Assembly: GCF_030403745.1 (NCBI RefSeq)
Contig: NZ_JAQMWP010000003.1
Coordinates: 496,001-560,000 of the forward strand
Source: Streptomyces sp. S.PB5
GTDB lineage: Bacteria; Actinomycetota; Actinomycetes; Streptomycetales; Streptomycetaceae
Length of the DNA stretch: 64,000 nucleotides
Direction of reading: 5' to 3'
The position numbers were made by a program, and so were the translations under genes. Positions 35,807 to 43,760 of this stretch are shown here, piece by piece (position 1 is the stretch's first letter; each line of letters starts with the position of its first letter). Under the pieces are notes generated by a model that worked only from the letters and a program-made list of their open reading frames with translations, had not been told where the DNA came from and searched no databases.

Positions 35807-36952
35807 GTGGCCGACGACCGCCCCGTACCGCTCGACGAGTACCCGGTGCACCAGGTGCCCCTGTCCATGAAGCACGTGGCCACCGGCGACCGGAACGCCT
35901 ACGACCGCTGCATCTTCCACGTCCTCGACCACGAGGGCCGGGTGCTGCTGATCGTCGGCCTCGGCGTGTACCCCAACCTGGGTGTGATCGACGCCTACGC
36001 GACCCTGCGCACCGGGAACGTCCTGCACGCGGTGCGTGCCTCGGACGCCCTCGGCGAGGACCGCATGCGGCTCGCCGTGGGACCGTTGAGGATCGAGGTC
36101 GAGGAGCCGCTGCGCCGGCTGCGCCTCGTCTGTGACGGCGACTCACCGGGGGACGGCCCGTCGGGGGACGGCTCGTCGGCGGACGGCTCCCTGTCGTACG
36201 ACCTGACCTGGACCGCCGAGTTCCCGGCCCTGTGGGAGCCGCACCACGTACAGCGCCGTGGTGCCCGGCTCACCCTGGAGGGCCGCCGCTTCGTACAGGC
36301 GGGCGGCGTGGAGGGCGTGGTGCGTGCCGGGGGCGAGGAGTTCCGGGTCAATGCCACGGAGTGGACGGGCACCCGCGACCGCAGCTGGGGTGTGCGCCCC
36401 GTACCCGGCGAGGAGGGCGGCAGGCTCGCCGAGGACCACCCCACCGAGGGCTTCCACTGGCTCTGGTGCCCCGTCCGCTTCGAGGACCGCTTCCTGATGG
36501 TGATCGTCCAGGAGGACGCCGACGGCTACCGCACCCTCAACGACGCCACCCTCGTCCGCGACGGCCACCCCGACCGCCAACTCGGCTGGCCCCAGCCCGA
36601 GATCACCTACCGCTCCGGGACCCGCACTCCGATCGGGGCCGTCGTCCACCTCGGCGACCTACGCAAACCCCAGGAGCTGGAAGTGGAGATCCTCACCTCC
36701 TCCCCGCTGGCGATCGGGGCCGGCTACCCGCCCGCCGAAGACTGGCAGCACGGCACCTGGCGCGGCCGCGGCTGGACCGACCGGCGCAGCTACAACCTCA
36801 CGCAACCGCATGCACTGGCCGCGTACGGCGTCACCGACCACGCCGCCCGCTTCCGCCTCGACGGACAGGTCGGGCACGGAATCTTCGAACACGGCTCGTT
36901 CGGACGGCACGACCCGAGCGGGTTCATCGGCTTCGACTCGGTCGCACCGTAA
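35807..36952 (+). CDS. Unknown protein, possibly lipocalin-like (CrtC/AttH type)
   Basis: 381 aa from GTG 35807, with AGGGAGG 6 bases upstream. No known catalytic motif is recognised. The protein is beta-rich with many Trp and Tyr-Thr-Trp strands (LWEPHHVQRRG, GFHWLWCPVRFEDRF, RSYNLTQPHALAAYGV), as in hydroxyneurosporene-dehydrogenase/AttH-like double barrels. A Ser/Gly/Asp repeat (GDGPSGDGSSADGS, about residues 112-126) is a low-complexity insert. It sits 99 bases before a phosphotransferase gene and 342 after an acyl-CoA dehydrogenase, a combination that recurs in actinobacteria as far as I remember. It may act on lipids or isoprenoids. Confidence 0.8.
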   Translation: MADDRPVPLDEYPVHQVPLSMKHVATGDRNAYDRCIFHVLDHEGRVLLIVGLGVYPNLGVIDAYATLRTGNVLHAVRASDALGEDRMRLAVGPLRIEVEEPLRRLRLVCDGDSPGDGPSGDGSSADGSLSYDLTWTAEFPALWEPHHVQRRGARLTLEGRRFVQAGGVEGVVRAGGEEFRVNATEWTGTRDRSWGVRPVPGEEGGRLAEDHPTEGFHWLWCPVRFEDRFLMVIVQEDADGYRTLNDATLVRDGHPDRQLGWPQPEITYRSGTRTPIGAVVHLGDLRKPQELEVEILTSSPLAIGAGYPPAEDWQHGTWRGRGWTDRRSYNLTQPHALAAYGVTDHAARFRLDGQVGHGIFEHGSFGRHDPSGFIGFDSVAP

Positions 36953-37050
36953 ATCGGCCGCGCCACAAGGGAGTTCACCGGGCGGATCTCGATCGCTCCG
37001 TCGCTCGGTCGCACCGTGATTCCACTGCGCAACAAGGGGGGGTTGACCAC

Positions 37051-38145
37051 ATGACGACGGCACCGCGCCCGCGTACCAGCACCCGCGACCCGGAGGACAT
37101 CGCCCGCCGCCTCACCGCCTGGCTCGGCACCCGGCTGCCGGGCGCGAAAGCGGTCGGCGTGCGGGTCCCCGAGTCCAACGGCATGTCCAGCGAGACCCTG
37201 CTCTTCGACATCGAGCACCCCGAACCACCCCTGCGCGCCTGCGCGTTGAGGCTGGCGGCGGACCCGGCGGCGTACACGGTCTTCCCCGTGTACGACATGG
37301 TCCGGCAGTACCGCACGATGCGCGTGGTGGGGGAGCACTCGGACCTGCCGGTGCCGAAGGTGGTGTGGCTGGAGGAGGATCCCGGCCCGCTCGGCGCGCC
37401 CTTCTTCGTCATGGAGCGCGTCGAGGGGCGGGTGCCGCCGGACGTCATGCCCTACACCTACGAGGGCAACTGGCTGCACGCGGCGAGCGACGAGGAGCGC
37501 GAGGGCCTGGAGGCCGCCTCGGTGGGGCTGCTGGCGAGGCTGCACGACCAAGTGCCCCTGAAGGAAGCCGAGTTCCTCGCGTACGACGGCGAAGGCGACG
37601 CCCTGCGCCGCCACGTTGCGGCCCAACGCGCCTACTACGAATGGGTCGTCGACGGCGCCGCCCGCTCGCCCCTCATCGAGGACGCCTTCGGCCGGCTGGA
37701 GGAACTCTGGCCCGCCGATCCGGGCACACCCGTCCTCAACTGGGGCGACGCGCGCATCGGGAACGTCGTCTACGACGGCTTCGAACCCGCGGCCGTCCTC
37801 GACTGGGAGATGGCGGCACTCGCCCCGCGCGAGGTGGACATCGGCTGGGCGATCTATCTGCACCGCTTCTTCCAGGACCTGACGGTCGCCTTCGGACAGC
37901 GCGGACTGCCGGACTTCTTCCGCCGCGACCGGGTCGAGGCACGCTACGCCCGGCTCACCGGCCACACCCCGCGGGACATGGACTTCCACACGCTGTACGC
38001 CGCCCTGCGGCACGCCGTCGTCATGCTGCGGGTCGCCTATCGGCAGGTGCACTTCGGGGAAGCCGTCGTCCCGGCGGATCCGGACACACTGATCCTGCAC
38101 CACGGCAGCCTGCGAGCCATGGTGCAGGGCAGCTACTGGGATTGA
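37051..38145 (+). CDS. APH-type phosphotransferase family protein
   Basis: 364 aa, ATG with AAGGGGGGG 8 bases upstream. The aminoglycoside-phosphotransferase fold is supported by the catalytic loop VLNWGDARIGNVVYD (Asp and Asn kept; the usual H of HGD is replaced by NW) and AVLDWEMAALAPREVDIGW (the DFG-like Asp). N-lobe: VRVPESNGMSSETLLFDIE. This sequence type resembles actinobacterial FadE36-linked phosphotransferases near acyl-CoA dehydrogenases, whose substrates are unknown, not antibiotic-resistance enzymes. Confidence 0.88.
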   Translation: MTTAPRPRTSTRDPEDIARRLTAWLGTRLPGAKAVGVRVPESNGMSSETLLFDIEHPEPPLRACALRLAADPAAYTVFPVYDMVRQYRTMRVVGEHSDLPVPKVVWLEEDPGPLGAPFFVMERVEGRVPPDVMPYTYEGNWLHAASDEEREGLEAASVGLLARLHDQVPLKEAEFLAYDGEGDALRRHVAAQRAYYEWVVDGAARSPLIEDAFGRLEELWPADPGTPVLNWGDARIGNVVYDGFEPAAVLDWEMAALAPREVDIGWAIYLHRFFQDLTVAFGQRGLPDFFRRDRVEARYARLTGHTPRDMDFHTLYAALRHAVVMLRVAYRQVHFGEAVVPADPDTLILHHGSLRAMVQGSYWD

Positions 38146-38188
38146 GCGATGCGGTGCGGGCGCTGTCGGCGCACCCTGTGCTGTGCGC

Positions 38189-38623
38189 TCAGGCCGCGTG
38201 GCGCCGCATGACGGGGACCCTCATGGGGCGCGAGCCCGGTCCGCCGACGTGCGAGAACGGCTGGGTCCGCCAGTCGAGCCCCTGAGGGAGCGTCAACAGC
38301 AGGGCGGTGTCCTGCTCCTGGGGCTCCAGGTCCTCGTCCGCGGCACGCGCCTCGGAGGCCCGGCGGCCGGTGCCGGCGCAGACCGTGAGGCCGAAGGGGT
38401 TCCACGGGGAGACGCACAGCGCGTGCTCCGGCAGCACCTCCTCGTCGGCCAGCAGCGCGATGGGCTGCGCGCAGTCCGGGCACACGACCCGGAACATCTC
38501 GAAGGTGTCGTACGCGTCGAGTTCCTCGTCGACGGCGTCGGGTTCGACGCCCTCCGGCTCGGGCTCGGCGACCGCCTGGAGTCGCTTGGGTGCGGTACGA
38601 CCAGGGCGCTTAAGACTCTGCAT
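38189..38623 (-). CDS. Conserved hypothetical protein with CxxC motif
   Basis: 144 aa. An acidic N-terminal part (residues 20-40) is followed by FRVVCPDCAQPIALLADEE, then EHALCVSPWNPFGLTVCAGTG. Two Cys pairs (CPDC and the later C..C) could bind zinc. The C-terminal half is rich in Gln, Pro and Leu without a known domain. It ends 43 bases from the phosphotransferase stop, converging on it. The conservation-like look of the middle suggests a real Streptomyces-specific protein. Confidence 0.8.
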   Translation of the reverse strand: MQSLKRPGRTAPKRLQAVAEPEPEGVEPDAVDEELDAYDTFEMFRVVCPDCAQPIALLADEEVLPEHALCVSPWNPFGLTVCAGTGRRASEARAADEDLEPQEQDTALLLTLPQGLDWRTQPFSHVGGPGSRPMRVPVMRRHAA

Positions 38624-38891
38624 TGGGTTCTCCCCCTCGGGCTGGGCCGTGAAGGCGCTGCGGCCTCGACCACAGCAAGCACTTCCCGCCCGGTCTCGGC
38701 GGTAATCACGAGAACATCACGGAGACTGTTCGGGCGCTGTGGCGTTCGTCACATGCCGCTTGCAGGTGCCCGGGGCGGCCGCTTTGTCCCCCAGATGGCT
38801 CACAGGCTGCTCTCTGCCACATCACGAACCGGGTATGACCTGGGCTGCTCAGGTATCGGAGGAGATCAAGGGCACTGTAGGTTCTTGCGCC

Positions 38892-39332
38892 ATGGAGGAG
38901 CTGGACCGTCAGATCGTGCAGCTGCTCGTCAAGGACGGGCGGATGAGCTACACAGACCTCGGCAAGGCCACGGGCCTGTCCACGTCGGCCGTGCACCAGC
39001 GGGTGCGGCGGCTGGAGCAGCGTGGCGTCATCCGTGGGTACGCCGCCGTCGTCGACCCCGAGGCCGTCGGGCTGCCCATGACCGCGTTCATCTCGGTGAA
39101 GCCGTTCGACCCGAGCGCGCCGGACGACATCGCGGACCGGCTCGCCGGGGTGCCGGAGATCGAGGCCTGTCACAGCGTCGCGGGCGACGAGAACTACATC
39201 CTCAAGGTACGGGTGGCCACGCCGCACGAACTGGAGGAGCTGCTGGCCCGGCTGCGGTCGCTCGCGGGGGTGTCCACGCGGACCACGGTCGTGCTGTCGA
39301 CGCCGTACGAGGCACGGCCGCCGAGGATCTGA
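38892..39332 (+). CDS. Lrp/AsnC-family transcriptional regulator
   Basis: 146 aa from ATG 38892. An N-terminal winged helix (EELDRQIVQLLVKDGRMSYTDLGKATGLSTSAVHQRVRRLEQRG) is followed by an AsnC/RAM effector domain (about 65-140, AFISVKPFDPSAPDDIADRLAG, YILKVRVATPHELEELLARL). It resembles amino-acid-responsive regulators of streptomycetes. No strong ribosome site is seen before 38892, and an earlier in-frame ATG at 38834 cannot be excluded. An amidohydrolase gene starts 47 bases downstream and may be in the same transcript. Confidence 0.9.
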   Translation: MEELDRQIVQLLVKDGRMSYTDLGKATGLSTSAVHQRVRRLEQRGVIRGYAAVVDPEAVGLPMTAFISVKPFDPSAPDDIADRLAGVPEIEACHSVAGDENYILKVRVATPHELEELLARLRSLAGVSTRTTVVLSTPYEARPPRI

Positions 39333-39379
39333 CGGGCCTGCGTGCGGGGGCGCCCGGGCGAGGCGCGAGACTGTTCCCC

Positions 39380-40978
39380 ATGAGTGAGTCCAGCGTCGAG
39401 CCCAAGACCGTCCTGCTGCGCCGGGGTGAGGTCCACAGCCCCGCCGATCCGTTCGCCACCGCGATGGTCGTCGAGCGCGGCCAAGTCGCCTGGGTCGGTT
39501 CCGAAGGGGCCGCGGACGCCTTCGCGGACGGCGTCGACGAGGTCGTCGACCTGGACGGTGCCCTGGTCACCCCCGCGTTCACCGACGCCCACGTCCACAC
39601 CACGGCCACCGGGCTCGCCCTCACCGGCCTCGACCTGTCCGCCGCCCCCTCCCTGGAAGCGGCCCTCGCGCTCGTACGGGACTTCGCGGCCGCCCGCCCC
39701 GACGACCGCGTCCTGCTCGGCCACGGCTGGGACGCGGCCCGCTGGCCCGGCGGCGAGGCGCCCACGCGCGCGGAGCTGGACGCGGCCACCGGAGGCCGCC
39801 CCCTCTACCTGTCCCGTATCGACGTGCACTCGGCGGTCGTGACGACGGCCCTGCTCGACATGACCTCCCTGGGGCGCGTGGACGGGCCGCTGACCGCCGA
39901 CGCCCATCACGCCGTACGGGCCACCGCCCTGGCCGCCGTCACCCCGGCCCAGCGGATCGAGGCCCAGCGCACCGCCCTCGCCCACGCCGCCTCCCTCGGG
40001 ATCGGCTCGGTCCATGAGTGCGCCGGTCCCGAGATCTCCTCCGAGGACGACTTCACGGGCCTGCTGCGGCTCGCCGCCGAGGAGAGCGGTCCGCGGGTCG
40101 TCGGGTACTGGGCCGAGCAGGATGTCGAGAAGGCGCGGGAGCTGGGCGCGCTGGGCGCGGCCGGTGATCTGTTCGTCGACGGCGCCCTCGGCTCGCACAC
40201 CGCCTGTCTGCACCAGCCGTACGCCGACTCCGGCCACACCGGCACCGCCTACCTGGACGCCGCCGCCGTCGCCGCGCATGTCGTCGCCTGCACCGAGGCC
40301 GGCCTTCAGGCGGGCTTCCACGCCATCGGGGACGCCGCCGTGACCGCCGTGGTCGAGGGCATGCGCGCCGCCGCCGAGAAGGTCGGCCTCGCCCGGGTCC
40401 GCGCCGCCCGGCACCGGATCGAGCACGCCGAGATGCTCACCCCTGAGACCATCGCGGCCTTCGCCGACCTGGGGCTGACCGCCTCCGTGCAGCCCGCCTT
40501 CGACGCGCTGTGGGGCGGCGAGGAGGGCATGTACGCCCAGCGGCTCGGAGCGGAGCGAGCGCGCGGTCTGAACCCCTTCGCGGCCCTCCTGAAGGCCGGG
40601 GTGCCGCTCGCCTTCGGATCCGACAGCCCGGTCACACCGCTCGACCCGTGGGGCACCGTCCGGGCCGCCGCCTTCCACCGCACGCCGGAGCACCGGATCT
40701 CGGTGCGTGCCGCGTTCACGGCGCACACGCGGGGCGGCTGGCGCGCGATCGGACGGGACGACGCGGGTGTCCTGGTGCCGGGCGCGCCCGCCGACTACGC
40801 GGTGTGGCGCACCGACGAACTCGTCGTCCAGGCCCCCGACGACCGGGTCGCCCGCTGGTCCACCGACCCCCGCTCCGGCACCCCCGGACTGCCCGACCTG
40901 ACCCCCGGCGCCGACCTGCCCGTCTGCCTGCGCACCGTGGTGGGCGGACGGACCGTGTTCGTACGGCCGAGCGAGTGA
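39380..40978 (+). CDS. Amidohydrolase, YtcJ-like
   Basis: 532 aa. ATG 39380 (MSESSVEPKT) is chosen over much longer open frames, which overlap the Lrp gene. The metallohydrolase motif TDAHVHTTATG sits near residue 70, then DRVLLGHGWDAARWPGG, ECAGPEISSEDDF, GFHAIGDAA (His), RHRIEHAEM (His) and GSDSPVTPLDPWG (Asp). This is the amidohydrolase-3/YtcJ group of metal-dependent deaminases or amide hydrolases. It acts on an unknown amide or cyclic substrate in the cytoplasm. No signal peptide. Confidence 0.92.
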   Translation: MSESSVEPKTVLLRRGEVHSPADPFATAMVVERGQVAWVGSEGAADAFADGVDEVVDLDGALVTPAFTDAHVHTTATGLALTGLDLSAAPSLEAALALVRDFAAARPDDRVLLGHGWDAARWPGGEAPTRAELDAATGGRPLYLSRIDVHSAVVTTALLDMTSLGRVDGPLTADAHHAVRATALAAVTPAQRIEAQRTALAHAASLGIGSVHECAGPEISSEDDFTGLLRLAAEESGPRVVGYWAEQDVEKARELGALGAAGDLFVDGALGSHTACLHQPYADSGHTGTAYLDAAAVAAHVVACTEAGLQAGFHAIGDAAVTAVVEGMRAAAEKVGLARVRAARHRIEHAEMLTPETIAAFADLGLTASVQPAFDALWGGEEGMYAQRLGAERARGLNPFAALLKAGVPLAFGSDSPVTPLDPWGTVRAAAFHRTPEHRISVRAAFTAHTRGGWRAIGRDDAGVLVPGAPADYAVWRTDELVVQAPDDRVARWSTDPRSGTPGLPDLTPGADLPVCLRTVVGGRTVFVRPSE

Positions 40979-41087
40979 TCTCCCGGGGTGGCGCGCCTCC
41001 GATCGGGCGCCGCGACCCGCTCTCGCGACCTGCGCATCCTCGACCCTGACCAGGGCATTGAGCGCAGATCCGCAGGTCAAACGGCTG

Positions 41088-41118
41088 TTGACAGCCGACG
41101 GCAGGGGGCCGGTAGGTT
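41088..41118 (+). promoter_or_regulatory. Candidate housekeeping promoter in long gap before ppm1
   Basis: TTGACA (41088-41093), then a 19-base spacer to TAGGTT (41113-41118). It lies about 400 bases before the ppm1 start, so it would make either a long leader or a small RNA. The 536-base gap 40979-41514 contains no convincing gene. It holds a perfect palindrome GGAACGTTCC (41252-41261) and AT-richer sequence near 41415-41445. Confidence 0.45.
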
Positions 41119-41514
41119 CGGCCCAGTCCACCACCGGACGCCCGACCGGGGAACGTCCGTCAACTCGAAGCCGCGCCGCTGGGTCAGGGACGGTGTGCCG
41201 CACCGGGGCACCGCCACTGGCAGCCAGGCTCAGCGCCCGCGCCGCTGCGAGGGAACGTTCCGGCCGGTCGGGGAGGTGTGACCCGGGTGGGGCCCGGGCG
41301 CTCAGTAGACAACGGCTTCAGGTCGACCCGCAGCCAGCGGGTCCCAGGTCGGCCCGAAGGGCGCCGGGCCCCCATCCGCAGTCCGCACAGCTGTCCAAAC
41401 GAGCGTTCTTACCCCGCTTTTGTTAAAACGACACCACCATACGAACCTCCTGTCACGTCGGCGCAAGCGTCGCCCACTATGGTGGACGCCTGCGTACGGA
41501 GTGAAGGGGCAGCA

Positions 41515-42309
41515 GTGAACGACGGCGACGGGACCCTCGCGGCACAAAGCCAGGGGAGGCAGTTCGGCCCGCTCGGCACGACCTTGGTGATCATCCCGAC
41601 CTACAACGAGGCGGAGAACATCAAGACGATCGTCGACCGAGTACGCAAGGCCGTTCCCGAGGCGCACGTTCTCGTCGCCGACGACAACAGCCCCGACGGC
41701 ACCGGCAAACTCGCCGACGAACTCGCCGCGGCGGACGACCAGGTCCAGGTACTGCACCGCAAGGGCAAGGAGGGCCTCGGCGCCGCCTACCTCGCGGGCT
41801 TCACCTGGGGACTCGAGCACGGCTACGGCGTCCTCGTCGAGATGGACGCCGACGGCTCCCACCAGCCCGAGGAGCTGCCGCGGCTGCTGATCGCCCTCAA
41901 GGGCGCCGACCTCGTCCTCGGCTCCCGCTGGGTGCCCGGAGGGAGGGTCGTGAACTGGCCCAAGTCCCGCGAGTTCATCTCCCGCGGCGGCAGCCTCTAC
42001 TCCCGGGTGGCCCTCGACCTCCCCCTGCGGGACATCACCGGCGGCTACCGCGCCTTCCGCCGCGAAACCCTGGAAGGCCTCGGCCTCGCCGACGTCGCCT
42101 CCCAGGGCTACTGCTTCCAGGTCGACCTCGCCCGCCGCGCGGTCAAGGCCGGCTACCACGTCGTCGAGGTCCCCATCACCTTCGTCGAGCGCGAGCACGG
42201 CGACTCCAAGATGAGCCGCGACATCCTGGTGGAGGCCCTGTGGCGGGTCACCACGTGGGGCGTGGGGGAGCGGGTCGGCAAGGTGACGGGCCGGGGCAAG
42301 AAGGCCTGA
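41515..42309 (+). CDS. ppm1: Polyprenol-phosphate mannose synthase
   Basis: 264 aa from GTG 41515, with AAGGGG 7 bases upstream. GT2-family motifs: TLVIIPTYNEAENIKTIVDRV, VADDNSPDGTGKLAD, the DxD-type VEMDADGSHQPEEL and a YRAFRRETLEGLGL block typical of DPM1/Ppm1 enzymes. It moves mannose from GDP-mannose to polyprenyl phosphate on the cytoplasmic face. That donor serves O-mannosyltransferases in Streptomyces and is needed for phage phiC31 receptor glycosylation in S. coelicolor (established for its Ppm). No membrane segment is seen, unlike mycobacterial fusions. Confidence 0.93.
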   Translation: MNDGDGTLAAQSQGRQFGPLGTTLVIIPTYNEAENIKTIVDRVRKAVPEAHVLVADDNSPDGTGKLADELAAADDQVQVLHRKGKEGLGAAYLAGFTWGLEHGYGVLVEMDADGSHQPEELPRLLIALKGADLVLGSRWVPGGRVVNWPKSREFISRGGSLYSRVALDLPLRDITGGYRAFRRETLEGLGLADVASQGYCFQVDLARRAVKAGYHVVEVPITFVEREHGDSKMSRDILVEALWRVTTWGVGERVGKVTGRGKKA

Positions 42310-42387
42310 CAGCGGCCGTACGGTCACACAGGCCCCGTTGATCGCCCCCTTATCCCGTGCTGAGCCCTGCCCAGGCACACTGGATGC

Positions 42388-42915
42388 ATGACGACTGGCG
42401 CTCCGCCCCCGACGTACCCCGCCCGGCCCCCGCGCTCCCGGTTGCGCACCTTCCTGCCGCTGGGGATCGCGGCGTGGCTGGTGCTGGAGATCTGGTTGCT
42501 GACCGTGGTGGCGGGCGCGGCCGGTGGATTCACGGTGTTCCTGCTGCTGCTCGCCGGCCTGGTGCTCGGTGCGGTGGTCATCAAGCGGGCGGGCCGCCGG
42601 GCCTTTAAGAACCTCAACGAGGCGCTGCAGCGCGGCACCGCCCCCGCGAGCGGTGGTGGCAACGGCCTGATGATGCTGGGCGGCCTTCTGCTGATGCTCC
42701 CCGGCCTGATCTCCGACGCGGTGGGCCTGCTCCTGCTGATCCCGCCGGTCCAGAAGACCATCGCCCGCCGCGCGGAACGCACCTTCGAACGCAAACTCAG
42801 CGAGTCCGCCCCGGGCACCCTCGGCGACGCCTTCCAGCAGGCCCGCATGCACCGCCCCGACGGCAAGGTCGTCCAGGGCGAGGTCATCAGGGACGAACCG
42901 GGGGACACGCCCTAG
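42388..42915 (+). CDS. fxsA: FxsA family membrane protein
   Basis: 175 aa. Four hydrophobic stretches (for example FLPLGIAAWLVLEIWLLTVVAG and GFTVFLLLLAGLVLGAVVI; MLGGLLLMLPGLISDAVGLLLLI) followed by a charged C-terminus. The LLLMLPGLISDAVGLLLLIPP block is the FxsA signature. In E. coli FxsA lowers phage F exclusion; its role in Streptomyces is unknown. It lies 78 bases after ppm1 and converges on rbpA across a strong hairpin. Confidence 0.9.
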   Translation: MTTGAPPPTYPARPPRSRLRTFLPLGIAAWLVLEIWLLTVVAGAAGGFTVFLLLLAGLVLGAVVIKRAGRRAFKNLNEALQRGTAPASGGGNGLMMLGGLLLMLPGLISDAVGLLLLIPPVQKTIARRAERTFERKLSESAPGTLGDAFQQARMHRPDGKVVQGEVIRDEPGDTP

Positions 42916-42953
42916 GAGCCGCGGCGCCCGCTGACGGGCTGAGGCGTCCCGAT

Positions 42954-42996
42954 CGGACCGGGCCCGTCCGGCGTTACCGGACCGGGCCCGTCCGGC
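42954..42996. repeat. Direct repeat of a 19-bp GC palindrome
   Basis: CGGACCGGGCCCGTCCGGC occurs twice, at 42954-42972 and 42978-42996. Each copy contains CGGACGGGC/CCGGGCCCG symmetry and can fold. It lies between fxsA and the rbpA terminator and probably helps termination. Confidence 0.7.
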
Positions 42997-43047
42997 TTTC
43001 GAGGACGAGGCGCCATGGGCCGACGGGTCGGCGGCCGCCGAAAACGC

Positions 43048-43092
43048 AACCGCGGGCGCCGTACGCAGAGTTCACGTACGGCGCCCGCGGTT
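43048..43092. terminator. Bidirectional terminator between fxsA and rbpA
   Basis: AACCGCGGGCGCCGTAC (43048-43064) and GTACGGCGCCCGCGGTT (43076-43092) form a perfect 17-bp stem with an 11-base loop. It sits between two converging genes. Confidence 0.92.
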
Positions 43093-43130
43093 ATTGCGTG
43101 CGCTGTGTTTCCGCTCAGGCCCCGCAGGGA

Positions 43131-43505
43131 CTACGCGGACTTACGGCTGTCCCGCGGATGGATCGCGATGTTCATCGCTCCCGAGCGCAGAACGGCCAGA
43201 CGCTCCTCGAGGACCTCTTCGAGTTCCTCGCGGGTGCGCCGCTCCATCAGCATGTCCCAATGCGTACGCGCGGGCTTGGCCTTCTTTTCCTCAGGGCCAT
43301 CGCCGTCAACGAGGAGTGCCTGGGCCCCGCAGACCTTGCACTCCCACTCCGGCGGGATCTCCGCCTCGACCGAGAAGGGCATCTCAAAGCGATGTCCCTT
43401 CTCGCATGCGTACTCCACGGCCTGGCGCGGGGCCAGGTCGATGCCGCGGTCCGTCTCGTAGCTGGTCACCACGAGGCGCGTGCCGCGAAGAGCTCGCTCA
43501 CTCAT
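43131..43505 (-). CDS. rbpA: RNA polymerase-binding protein RbpA
   Basis: 124 aa, the expected length. The core zinc-binding domain (about residues 28-68) has YACEKGHRFEMPFSVEAEIP and WECKVCGAQALL. The C-terminal sigma-interacting domain (about 80-112) reads THWDMLMERRTREELEEVLEERL. RbpA binds the housekeeping sigma factor and RNA polymerase and helps open-complex formation, and it affects rifampicin sensitivity. It is preceded by a perfect sigma-R promoter (43567-43592), as established for S. coelicolor rbpA. Confidence 0.98.
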   Translation of the reverse strand: MSERALRGTRLVVTSYETDRGIDLAPRQAVEYACEKGHRFEMPFSVEAEIPPEWECKVCGAQALLVDGDGPEEKKAKPARTHWDMLMERRTREELEEVLEERLAVLRSGAMNIAIHPRDSRKSA

Positions 43506-43566
43506 GAATCGTGCCTCCCGGGCTTGTCGCCCACAGGACAGGTGTCGCTGTCGTCGTCATCCGGTC

Positions 43567-43592
43567 AACGTCCGGTCGGCGGTAAAGATTCC
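43567..43592 (-). promoter_or_regulatory. Sigma-R type promoter of rbpA
   Basis: On the minus strand GGAAT (43592-43588), 18 bases, then GTT (43569-43567): the exact GGAAT-N18-GTT consensus of disulfide-stress sigma factor SigR. It lies 62 bases before the rbpA start. Confidence 0.88.
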
Positions 43593-43760
43593 CGTTCCGG
43601 GTCATGCGTCGCCGTCGTAGCCGCCCCTTGTTGTACCCACCGGCGCCCGGTTTGTCACATCTGCTAGCAGATGTCACCCAGCGTTTCGGCATCTTTGACG
43701 CGCAGTAACGGTACGCCTGGCAGGCCAAACGCGTACACTACCGCCCTTTCGCGTCGAACG

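Noticed and set aside
36937..37017. Attachment-site-like direct repeat CTCGGTCGCACCGT
   Set aside because: Two 14-bp copies 67 bases apart with no integrase or tRNA; more likely a small local duplication at the end of a gene.
37051..38145. Antibiotic-resistance aminoglycoside phosphotransferase
   Set aside because: The fold is shared, but the altered catalytic loop and the acyl-CoA dehydrogenase context fit the metabolic FadE36-linked group better.
38183..40978. 931-codon frame containing the amidohydrolase
   Set aside because: Its first 400 codons overlap the 144-aa minus-strand protein and the Lrp gene; the family homology begins at MSESSVEPKT.
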